NCBI GenBank assembly: GCA_030704615.1
Contig: CM060733.1
Coordinates: 11,038,001 to 11,102,000, forward strand
Source of the DNA: Takakia lepidozioides
Taxonomy: Eukaryota > Streptophyta > Takakiopsida > Takakiales > Takakiaceae
Reading direction: 5' to 3'
Length of the DNA stretch: 64,000 bases
This document shows, piece by piece, positions 22,901-32,401 of the stretch. The notes under the pieces are model-generated. The model made no database searches. It was not told the origin of the DNA and saw nothing but the letters and a program-made list of their open reading frames with translations. The translations under genes were made by a program, and so were the position numbers. Within the stretch, counting starts at the first letter, position 1. Every line of letters starts with the position of its first letter.

Positions 22901-25900
22901 ACAAACGGACAGAAACTACCTTTGTCAGGGGCTGACGCTGGTAGTATGACTTAACTTGGAGCAGACAATTGCTCCCTGTTTACCAAATATCCTCTGGAGA
23001 GATTGTACTCATAAGACGTTGTTTGCCGTAGCCTTGTGGCCATTGACCCCGCGCCCAGTTTGAGCGAGAACAAAAGGGACAGAACCTACCTCTGTCAGGG
23101 GCTGACGTTGGTAGTGTGACTTACCATCATATATAGAATTAATCCGGGTTTTCCAGATATCCTCTAGAAATCCCTTCACACAAGCATCAATCTGCTGTGT
23201 GTGATTTGCCCAAAAACTAGGCCTCAGGAGGGCCTGGGCTTTTGGCTCAGCCTCGAGACTTTCAAAATTGTTAAACAGGGGAACAGGCACAATTCCCTTG
23301 ATAGAGTTGAAGAGAGCGTCTCTCTGGTGAGAGAACCCCGGACAGTGTATCAGAAAGTGAATACTGTCTTCAGATTGCCCACACAGCGGGCAATTGCACT
23401 CTCCCTTTCCTCTCTGCTTCTGTTTGCTGTTCAAAGGTAGGCTTCCTGCCCTGAGTTTAAATTTCAGTCTAGTGCCGAGAGTGGGTAGACCCTTGAGGTC
23501 ATCCAAGATGTCCTCCCCCATGTCACTGACTGGAAACAAGTTCAGGGAAGTTTTCTGCCTAACTTCATTTTCATCAGACAATCTCATGGCAACAGACATG
23601 GCTGAGGACACTACAGCCTCTAAGTCAGATTTATCCAGCAGGGTCAAGGCTTGCGGATCCAGGTCCAGGTCCTTGAGAATCTCTTCTACTCTCTTCTGCC
23701 AGGACTTAGCCTGTTTGACAGGGCGGTCCTGTTTCCAAGATATAGAGTCGATTAACTTAGGATATCTGGTGTTGGGCATATGTTGCAGCTGACCCCACCA
23801 TCTGACCTTGAATTCATCTCGTCGGGAGCTTAAGGACGGAATGCCAAACTCACCCCGAACAGCCACATTGGCTGTTTTGGAGCATGCTGACATACACTCC
23901 TTAAGCACCCCCACTTGAATGGATTCTAGAGACTTAGCCTGGTTGGAGTTATCAACCCATATAGCAGATCCGTACTCCAAGGCAGGTCTAATAACGCGAC
24001 AAAGCATGGTTTTCTTAACCTCAGATTTGACCCCTCTGCAGTGGAAAAATTTAGTGAGCCCCAGAGCTTTGCCCTTGCCAGTTTGAACAACTTTCCGGAT
24101 ATGTGCATCCCAATTACAATTGGAGGAAAACTCAACGCCCAGGTAAGTGTAGGAAGGGAGGACCGGGATCTCTTGGCTACCCCACTGCCACTTAAGATCA
24201 CTTCCTCCCTCTCCTCTGTCGTTGAATGCCACCACTGCACATTTGCTGACATTAGCCTCTAGCCCCCAAAGATCAAAGTATCTATTCGCACAATCAATCA
24301 ACTCCTGGAGATTGGTTGGAGTCTCCACTATGCCTGCGAAGTCATCCGCAAACATAAGGGCTGGTATGGTGGTATCACCCACCCTTAACCCAAATCCCTC
24401 ACTTTCCACATCCTCGAGGAGTTGATTGATGAAAACATTGAAGAGCAGAGGGGAGAGAGTACATCCTTGAGCTACACCTTGGTCTATGTCAAAGAAGTTG
24501 GACTTCTGTCCGTTAACAGTGTCACAGCTTTTGGTGTGAGCATACAAGTTGTGGACAACTCTCCACATCTTTCCCTTGATCCCACAAGACCAGAGGCGGA
24601 ACCATAGGCCATCTCTCCACACTGTGTCATAAGCCTTTTTGACATCCAGGAAAAAAACATAAGTGGGTTTCCCTTCTTTTTTCCTTCCCTGGATAATCTG
24701 GCTTAGAGTGAAGATATGATCCACACAGCCCCTGTTTTGCCGAAAGCCAGCTTGGCCTTCGTGGAAACAACCTCTAGACTCCAGATCAACCTCGAGACGA
24801 GTACTTATAACTCTGCAGAATGTCTTGCCAACAGCATTGAGGAGCGTGATGCCACGGTAGTTCCCCGGTTCTTCTCTGTCACCCTTCTTGTATAGATTGA
24901 CAATGACCCCCTGTCGCCAGCGAAAGGGGATCATTTCAGTCGTCCAGATAAGGCCTCTATCATGGGATCGCCACCGTGCTTGATAAGCTCGTTGACAATA
25001 CCATCAGGTCCACCAGCTTTATATCCATTTAAATGTTCAATTGCTTCCACAATCTCAGAAGAACTAATGGGAGCATTATAAGCCATTGAAATATTCTCCA
25101 GTTCATCAGGGCTGTTTTGAATCATAGGAACAGTTTTTCCAACTGTGTCCCTCCATTCAGCAGAAGACCCCTCACTGTTAGACCTAGAAGTTCTGCTAAG
25201 GATACTGTAGTGAGTTTCAAAGGTTTTGACAATGTCAACCGATGAAGTCACCACTGCACCTTTAGTAGTCTTCAGCGCTTGTACTTGCTGACCGTTTTTC
25301 GGCTTGTACAAACGTTGAAGGGCCAACCAGAATTTCTTGTCATTACCACCATGGTGGTTTGAGTTTATTTCACTGTATAACTTGTCCCAGTATAATTTCT
25401 TCTGAGACCTAACAAGCTGATTGATATCTTTACGGAGCTGGTAGTACCTCGCCCACAATTCTCTGTTGGTTTCCAAATTGCAGCACTCTTTATAGAGGGC
25501 TCGTCTCTCAGCTATCTTGAGTTTAATCTCATTGGTCCACCAATTAACTGCTCTACCGCAGACAATTAGTTTCCTCCCAATGATCTTGTCAGCCACGGAG
25601 GAAACGAAACTCTCCCAAGAGTCTACTGCTCTTTCGACTTCATTTCTTGTGTTAACAGAGCGTGACTGAAGTTCTTGGAGCGATTGGACAAAATGAGGGA
25701 GAGCCTCTTGCAAGGCCTGGACGTACTCAGCCTTGACCTCCTCATTGTGGAATTTTTCTATGCACCACTTCCGAATCGAACGTTTCACAGATCTCTTGGT
25801 GGTGGGAAAACACCTTTTGATCTCAGTCCAAACCAGGAAGTGGTCAGAGGTACCAATATCAGTTCTGTCGATCAACACATTGGCACACTGGGGGAACAAA

Positions 25901-28900
25901 ATTTTGTCCATTATGATATAGTCCACAATGGAACGTTCCCCAGTTTGGGATTTCTCACGAGTCCACTGCACTTGGTCACCTCTTGTCCTGTTATTCAAGG
26001 TCAAAAGCTGAAGCTCTTCTAGACAGTTAATTAACCGTCTGCCATTAGAATTCAGCTCATCCTCACCAAAAGGTCCAATGATATCGTCCTGATGGATCCC
26101 TTTGCCCACCCGGGCATTGAAGTCCCCCAATAGTATCACCTGACCTTTGGCAAGGAACGAAGCACAGTCCAGCTTTACATCTTCGAAGGCTTTGTCTGCG
26201 TCAGCACTAAGGGTCCCCTCTGTGGGCATGTAAACACAACCCACAAAGAGGTCCTTTGTACTCATGCTGCCCTTCAGATTCAGTTTTAGCCAGATACTAT
26301 GCTCGTACCTCAAACCCTTGTTGATAATTTCACAATTGTCAAACAAGAAATCACGGACAAAGAATCCAACCCCTTTTTGACCGCGTTTGGCAGAGGCTGC
26401 CTTAAGAGTACACATCTTACCTGCCCATTTATAACCATTGACATCTCCAACCAGTTTATCCGACGTTTCCCATGTTTCTTGCCCAGCACAGATATGAATA
26501 TCATTAGTCCGAAGAACTTGTCCCACTTCGAGTTGTTTCCTTTGGTTGGTCAACCCTGAGAAGTTGAAGTGGCCAGCCGCAAGCCAGCCCTTTGCATGTG
26601 AATTGTTTGTCGTCTAGGTAGCTTGTGATTGCTCCTGGACGGCCAACCGTTCTGCAAAGGGGGGACAGTTACCCCATGTGTAGATTTTGCTCGTCTTGTG
26701 TAAACTTTGAGAATTGGTAAACCATTCAGGGTACCAAATCTTTCAGTTACACGACGCACAGGCTCCGCACACATAGGGGCAGATTGTCCGTCAGACTGCT
26801 TGGGGACAATTACCCCGTGTATAGATTTTGCTCGTCTTGTGTAGACTTTGAGGATTGGTAAACCATTTAGAGTACCAAATCCTTCAGTTACACGACGTTC
26901 AGGCTCTGCACACTTCGGGACAGATTATCCATCTGACGGCTTGGGGACAATTACCCCGTGTATAGAATTTGTTCGTCTTGTGTAAACCTTGAGGATTGGT
27001 AAACCATTCAGAGTATCCTCTAGAGAGAGAGAGAGAAAGAGAGAGAGAGAGCAGTTACCAGCATGCTAAAGGGGGAGTGAAGATCGCCAACAGGAGGGGG
27101 CACATGCTGCACAATGGCATCCATGAGTGGTGCCATACTGCAGTCCTCACCCCCACCTTTGGTGAAGGTGCGTGAGACCCACCCCTCCTTGGCTGATGCA
27201 TACAACACTGGGAATTCCAGTTGCTCATCTGCAGAAATTGCCTCCTTGTCACACACCATTGTACACCTGCTTGTCCACTTCAAACTCAAGGCGAAACCGG
27301 CCAAGGAAATGAAAAATGGGGAGGAGACAAGGATGCACAGTTATCCCACATAAAAAGAGACAATTTGGGTTTTAGGTTAACTACAGACAAAAGAGGGATG
27401 GCTACAAGAAAAATGAGCAAGGACAACAGCTATTCCCCAATGTTAGGATCATGTTAGCCACACAAAAGAATTTGAAGGGAAGAATACCTGTTGCTCCCAG
27501 ATTTGCAAAAAGATCAAAAACTAGACTTTCCACCTCCCCACACCTTTGTTCTGTGACTGCAAGAGAAGTCAATTGTTGTTAGCAAGAGCACAGTCCCCTC
27601 TCTCCACATTAGGACAATCAGAGATGCCTTGCGGCATTTACATGTAGCTATTCCAATTATGGAATCATTCGAGGCAGAATCGTCGTTTTACAGTTGTGGA
27701 GGCTGATTATTGGGGGGCCCAATCTTCTGTTCTCTGTCCTCTCTCTTTGTCCTCTAAGCTCTTTTTGAGCTTTCTGTGGATGTTAGAAGGTTCCTTTCTT
27801 TCTCTCTGCTTCAAACCGAGGCCATCGTCCAGTTTGCAATCTTTCTTACAAGCTTACATGCCCTTCCACCCAAAGGGTTCCCAGGCCCTCACAACATCTA
27901 TCAGGCTCAAAGCTCCTGGCATGCCAGCTTTTTTTAGCACAGTAGACTCTGTTGCCTCCCTACTGCCACAAAATATGGAGGGGGTGGAAATTGAGTCCAA
28001 GTAGGACTGCAATGGATGCATCAGACGAGAATTTATGTAACTTCCTGTCAGCTCGACATGGAACTGACCAATCTTTACAACAAAACTGCACTTTGGAGAT
28101 TCAATTCTCTATTCCGTGATACCTAATCTCTCACCTGCACGAGGCATTGACTCTCAGACAATCCCTTGAGCAATAGTTGCTATTGGGCTGCTTGTGGAAG
28201 GCCCTTCTTTCTTGTTCCTTGCTCTCTCTCTCTCTCTCTCTTTTGGATATTTTCATATAGCTACACCTCATATAGCTTTGAAATTAAAAAAGGAGAACCC
28301 ATGCGTTACCATAGCGGCCGTAACTTGAACAACAGAATGACAAGTTTATGTACCAGCAGGGCGGTCAACCTTGTTGAGAAGCAGGATGGGCCGGAGGCCA
28401 AGATTCAGAGCCTTGGCCACAACAAACTTGGTCTGCGCTAGTGGCCCTTCCCCAGCATCCACCACCAATACTGTCCCCTCCACCATGCCAACCACTCTCT
28501 CCACCTGCCCTCAAATATCCAGCACATGTCCGTGTTGATTTCTCTCATGAAAAAGACGGTCCATGTCTGTCTCTCTATCTCTCCTTATACATGCAACTTG
28601 AACCACATCATAGGTTGGAATGAGAACAGAGGACACAACTTTAAATTGGTGATTTCAAACTAGGTGGGATTTGCTTATTGACCTCTCTCTCTCTCTCTTT
28701 TATCTTCCCGCTCAAACTGGGCGCAGGGTCAATGGCCACAAGGCTACGGCAAACAACGTCTTATGAGTACGATCTCTCTCCTTTATCTTGGGTAGAATGT
28801 TTCAGGTGGAATAAAGTAAGTTTTTCCTTTAAATGTCCTAAAGATGACAAATAGACACTTGCTGCAAACTCATTCCTTGGCCAGGGCCTTCTTGGATTAT

Positions 28901-31052
28901 TGAATGTGCTGGTTTGAATTTAGGGTTTCAGAACCCTTACCCTGCAATTTAGTACTCATTTACAAGAGTTGTCTGAGTACAAATGGCAGCTACCTGAAAC
29001 TACAGGCAAAGTGTCGGGCACACCGCTCACCGAGCTTTGCCTTCAAGAGATTTTCAATAGGGCTGCGACCAGCAAGGTTTAAGCGCAACCTTGCCTTGTA
29101 TTGGTCGAGCTCCCTATGCAGTTATAGGAAGCCATGGCTCATTTGTGGACACAAACAGGAAGTTACACTCAGCCCTTACACTCAGCCCTTCTTTGCAATT
29201 ACTTCCTGTTGCGTGAACGTATATGCGCAACATCATAGACTGGTCTGCCTCAAACTTTCAAGGTTCTGTGCAATGTCACGCCTTTACTACTTCTCTTGCA
29301 ATCTTTCACTAGCTTAGATCTGCATGTTGGACAGTGATAGCAACCGTGAAGACCTGCTACTCATCTCGCGCATCCTCACTAACACGCATGCTGTTGGATG
29401 TGGTGGTTTATGCGAGGGGCGCAGGTGAGGGTCCTTCACCCTTCATGGGTCTCTAAGCTATATGTGTAAGTTTTGCTACAGAGCACATTGAATAGATGAT
29501 GCAAATCACCTATTGCTTGAGGCAGCCACTGCCTAGGATAAATAGTACAACGCTTGACGACAGCCTCATGTGTCTGTGAGGGAATATTTTACGGAAGTAA
29601 TTTACCCTTGGATCTGATACAAGAGGGTTCGGAAGACACGCTTGACTTGGGTCAATCTCAGTTTACAGCCCAGCTGAGTGGTTTCATTCTGAATACTGTG
29701 TTTGTTTTGTTTTAAGACATGGTGGTACATCCCATTCGGGCTATGGTGGAAGACTTGGATTTGTCTCAGTTTTGAGACAAATCAGAGAATGATTTTCAGA
29801 GAAGTATTTGTGTTGACACTACTTTGATGAAAATGAATTATCCTCATAGAGAAGTACTATGCTCAGACATTTACTGTGGGCATAGATCTCTAAGGTTTTA
29901 AGCAAGGACAAAACAAGCCCTATCTCTCTCCACATATATGCGCCTTGCACGAGATCACACTAGTTAGCAGGTAGGATTTGCAAGATTTTGATTGGGTAGG
30001 GCCCAGGGAAAACATAAAGGAAAGGTGCTTGTACCTCTCCACCAAAGTCAGCATGACCAGGTGTATCCACTACATTTAGCTCCACTCCCTTCCAAGAAAC
30101 GGATGTATACTGCATGCATGAATTTGTGTCAAAACTCACTCTCCCACCCTACCTTCTATCACTTGTGCAAGTCTCTCTTCCTCTGCATACATGCACAAAT
30201 TTGAACCAAGGCTGTGAAAGCGAAGATTCCAATTTTGCATCTGCTTATCAAAGTACTACAAACACAAACAACAAAGCATTTGTCTCGGAGTTTAGAGCCT
30301 TTATAAGCTCAGAGAACACCGACATTTAAAGAATTGCATAGTCCACTCAGGAAAAGATAAGAAATGGAGACAGAACATACAGCTATCACCATGAATATTG
30401 ACAAGACTAACAGGCACAATGTATGCTGGCACACGTTTTTTCAGCTGAAATTTTCTGTGAATTTCACATACACCTATTTAATCTCATCTACTCTAAACCC
30501 TCCACAGCTGAATTTGAATCCTGAATACAATAAAACCCATCGTAATCCTCCATTCTCGGTACACCTCAAAAGCTGAATTTGTGGAAATGACAAGTATGTG
30601 ACCTTAGAAGCAATAGTGATGCCACGCTCGCGCTCCAAAGTGATGGAGTCCATAGCACGATCGCGAGACACTGCGGCACCACATTGCTTCAGAATCCGGT
30701 CTAGCAGCGTTGTTTTTCCATGATCAACGTGCGCTATAATGGCCACATTCCGAATAGCGGACGGAGCCACTACACTGTCGACCAGGGAAGAGTCCACCTC
30801 CGGTGCCACCACCGACAACCCTCTCTCTGCCCCCCACCAGGATCTGCTCCGCAACTGAGAGCTTCCATGGACAAGCCGGCGGGCGGCCATCCAGGCATGC
30901 CTCCCAGGAGGCCCAGGCATTGTGTGCAACTGCACACATCTACCAGCGCCTCGGAAGCAAGGCCATGGATCAGATCCGACCCTTGTTGCTTCGTTGCTTC
31001 CCCTGTGCAGACAGGAAGAAGAGAGAGGTCGTCTCTCTCGTCTTCCGCACAT
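16906..31052 (-). CDS. typA: TypA/BipA-type organellar translational GTPase, 19 exons
   Basis: A ribosome-binding GTPase of the EF-G/LepA/TypA superfamily, closest to the plant TypA homologue I know as At2g31060. Exons on the minus strand: 31052-30603, 30109-30035, 28504-28354, 27556-27488, 27228-27059, 22248-22111, 22029-21904, 21808-21710, 21465-21342, 20539-20476, 19800-19746, 19409-19285, 18893-18820, 18653-18604, 18166-18080, 17820-17770, 17425-17342, 17261-17211 and 16992-16906. They sum to 710 codons with every phase closing. Visible motifs: G1 [10 protein letters not shown], effector [13 protein letters not shown]3 [12 protein letters not shown]4 NKVDRP, then EF-G-like domains with [19 protein letters not shown] and the TypA C-terminal domain ([25 protein letters not shown]). 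Three starts are possible: 31094, 31052 and 30890. A telo-box just before 31052 argues against 31094. The 30890 start gives 655 residues with an arginine-rich, presequence-like N-terminus that fits the usual family length. Intron 5 (4.8 kb) contains a stack of LINE insertions in the same orientation. Confidence 0.93.
22740..22987 (-). mobile_element. Two older LINE 3' ends stacked in GTPase intron 5
   Basis: Both are 3'-terminal pieces of the LINE that fills 23003-27013, on the same strand. About 22740-22806 holds only the last 65-70 bp. About 22833-22987 holds roughly 155 bp, including the codons for LTxVxSVxxxxxQxGxGxNGxKA. Each ends with the family terminus (read on the minus strand, ACGTCTTATGAGTAC) followed directly by a CT-rich block: AGAGAGAG at 22729-22738, and GAGAGAAG with GAGAGAGG at 22811-22830 on the plus strand. 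Divergence from the young copy is visible, so they predate it. Confidence 0.8.
23003..27013 (-). mobile_element. LINE (non-LTR retrotransposon), nearly full-length ORF2, copy 1
   Basis: About 4.0 kb, flanked by a 15-bp target-site duplication with one mismatch (27014-27028 TATCCTCTAGAGAGA; 22988-23002 TATCCTCTGGAGAGA). Order along the element (minus strand): three tandem 140-bp monomers (27013 to about 26655), an AP-type endonuclease (about 26600 to 25700; [26 protein letters not shown]), a linker, a reverse transcriptase ([46 protein letters not shown], motif C FADDFAG), and a C-terminal zinc knuckle [20 protein letters not shown]2 stops at TGA only a few bases before the 3' terminus. A 19-bp deletion near 24951 relative to copy 2, at a CC microhomology, breaks ORF2 into two frames (26553-24931 and 24934-23009). 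There is no ORF1, and an in-frame stop lies upstream of the endonuclease. Catalytic motifs themselves are intact. Confidence 0.93.
26655..27013 (-). repeat. LINE 5' monomers, about 140 bp each
   Basis: Three tandem units carry landmarks GGGACARTTACCCC (plus strand about 26662, 26802 and 26943) and GATTGGTAAACCATT. Spacing is 140-141 bp. The unit at the element's 5' end is partial, ending at the target-site duplication. They lie directly upstream of the endonuclease-coding part and so occupy the 5' UTR or promoter position, like the monomer arrays of rodent L1. That they drive transcription is inference. Confidence 0.8.
27021..27053. repeat. (GA/CT)n tract at the 5' border of LINE copy 1
   Basis: A plus-strand AGAGAGAG run with one AAAG interruption lies between exon 5 of the GTPase (its donor is at 27058) and the LINE. 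The tract sits immediately inside the intron and supplies part of the LINE target-site duplication. Confidence 0.9.
28690..28789 (+). mobile_element. 66-bp LINE 3' end in a CT tract (GTPase intron 2)
   Basis: The body 28707-28772 matches the last 66 bases of the LINE (CTCAAACTGGGCGCAGGGTC through CTTATGAGTAC), here on the plus strand. It is flanked by a 17-bp duplication with one mismatch, 28690-28706 TCTCTCTCTTTTATCTT and 28773-28789 TCTCTCTCCTTTATCTT. This is a clear, extremely 5'-truncated retrotransposition into a (CT)n tract. It lies between GTPase exons 3 and 2. Confidence 0.9.
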
Positions 31053-31053
31053 T

Positions 31054-31070
31054 TTAGGGTTCAGGGTTTT
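31054..31070 (-). promoter_or_regulatory. Telo-box pair (AACCCTAA and AAAACCCT)
   Basis: Read on the minus strand, AAAACCCTGAACCCTAAA directly precedes the ATG at 31052. Telo-boxes are enriched near the transcription start of plant translation-machinery genes. That fits a translational GTPase and suggests this part is 5' UTR rather than coding. Confidence 0.6.
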
Positions 31071-31268
31071 AGTAGAAGTGATAAAACTCCTCACGAGGCC
31101 GTTTGCACGTTTGCACCCATCGATGTAACGTGAGTTAATTAATTAGTCGATGGTCTGCATGCCAAGTGGGGTCCCTTTGGTTGCATTTGTGGAGTAGTTT
31201 GGATAAACTTGCGGGTACTTTATGTTTTGGATTTATCCCATATCGTTTGCGCTGCACGTTCACACAAA

Positions 31269-31276
31269 TTTCCCGC
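31269..31276 (+). promoter_or_regulatory. E2F-type site TTTCCCGC
   Basis: An exact match to the plant E2F consensus TTTSSCGC lies about 60 bp before the SNI1 start codon. SNI1 belongs to the SMC5/6 complex and genome maintenance, so S-phase control would make sense. An 8-base match alone can arise by chance. Confidence 0.5.
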
Positions 31277-31334
31277 GTATTTCTTCCCTTCCTCTTCGTC
31301 TTCGTCTTCCTCTCTTTGTTGTGTGTGATTTGCA

Positions 31335-32368
31335 ATGTCTCCGAGGAAACGGAAGGCCGGCGATGGAGCCTCTTCCCATAAGCGGCCGCCCCTGCCACCG
31401 GCCGCTACTAGAGTATGCTGCATCCCTTCTCGCTGTTATTAATTACTGATCTTTGTAGAGGAATTTCAAAAGCAGAGTGATCTTATCGCTTACTGGTTAC
31501 GGTTTGATTCTTAAGGGGGAGATTTTGAAGTCGCAGCTTAGGAATTGAGAGTGGAATTGGATGTGCATCTGCGAGTGTTGAACGTTTGAACGTTTGGAAT
31601 TGACGAAGGTTTAGGTGTTTATCTCGTGTAGTGTATTGCTTGTATGCTTTACAATTGTGCTGGGGGCGTGGTGGGTGGGTTGATTTGTTTGGTGAATGCA
31701 GCGCAACACTCGAAACGCAGGCCGCCAGCTCGAGGCTACGGTACTTACCCTGTCTTGTCGATAGTTCCCGCATATAGAAGCATGAATTGTGCTGCGTGTT
31801 TGATTGCTGCTGGTGTTGATGACGATGGCGCTTGTTGTAGACTGTCGTGGAGAGGAAGGACGAGATCCTCGTGTCACAACAGGAAATTTCGGGCAGCGCA
31901 CGATTGAGACGGAAGGAAGGGGAGGCGGGCACCCAGCGCAAGCGGATAGATCTATCGTTAGTTCATAATTTGCTAGCCATTGCTGATACTCACGGTGTCC
32001 AGGAGGCTGCTCATGTTGATGCCGACCGTATCCCTCCTGCTATTGAATATTGCATTCTACGAGGTCGGCTGTTTAGAGGCGACCTCGCGATAATTTTAAG
32101 AGGCCCGCCAAGTGTTCCTTCATTGTCAATTTGTCTGCCCATCATTTGCTTTTCTCTTTCTCCTTCACTTTCCATGCGAAATTAGAACCTCCAACTGTGT
32201 GTACATGTGCGAGAGAGAATGTACTCATGGGACGTAGGCCCCAATCCCAGTTGTGTGGAAACTTGGGGAGTAGACACTACCTTTGTGAGAGGCTCACTCC
32301 AATAGTGTGACTTACCTTTGTATAAACAGTTAGTTTGGGCTTTCCAGATAGTTTTCAAGAAATTTGGT

Positions 32369-32401
<33 letters not shown>

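Larger units (their letters stand above)
31053..31334. promoter_or_regulatory. Shared divergent promoter of the TypA-like gene and SNI1
   Basis: Only 282 bp separate the chosen start codons of two genes running away from each other. The interval includes a telo-box next to the GTPase start, an E2F-type site, and AT-rich sequence near 31205-31240 (TTTATGTTTTGGATTTATCC). No single TATA box is obvious. The 5' UTRs of both genes must also fit here, so the core promoters probably overlap. Confidence 0.6.

Noticed and set aside
25675-26022. 115-codon plus-strand ORF, also found antisense in the second LINE copy (43249-43644)
   Set aside because: It lies antisense to the endonuclease-coding part of the LINE and is a shadow of that reading frame.
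30474-30602. Continuation of the GTPase first exon past 30603
   Set aside because: The family sequence continues at 30109 ([17 protein letters not shown]) after a phase-0 GT donor; the open frame beyond 30603 is intron read-through.
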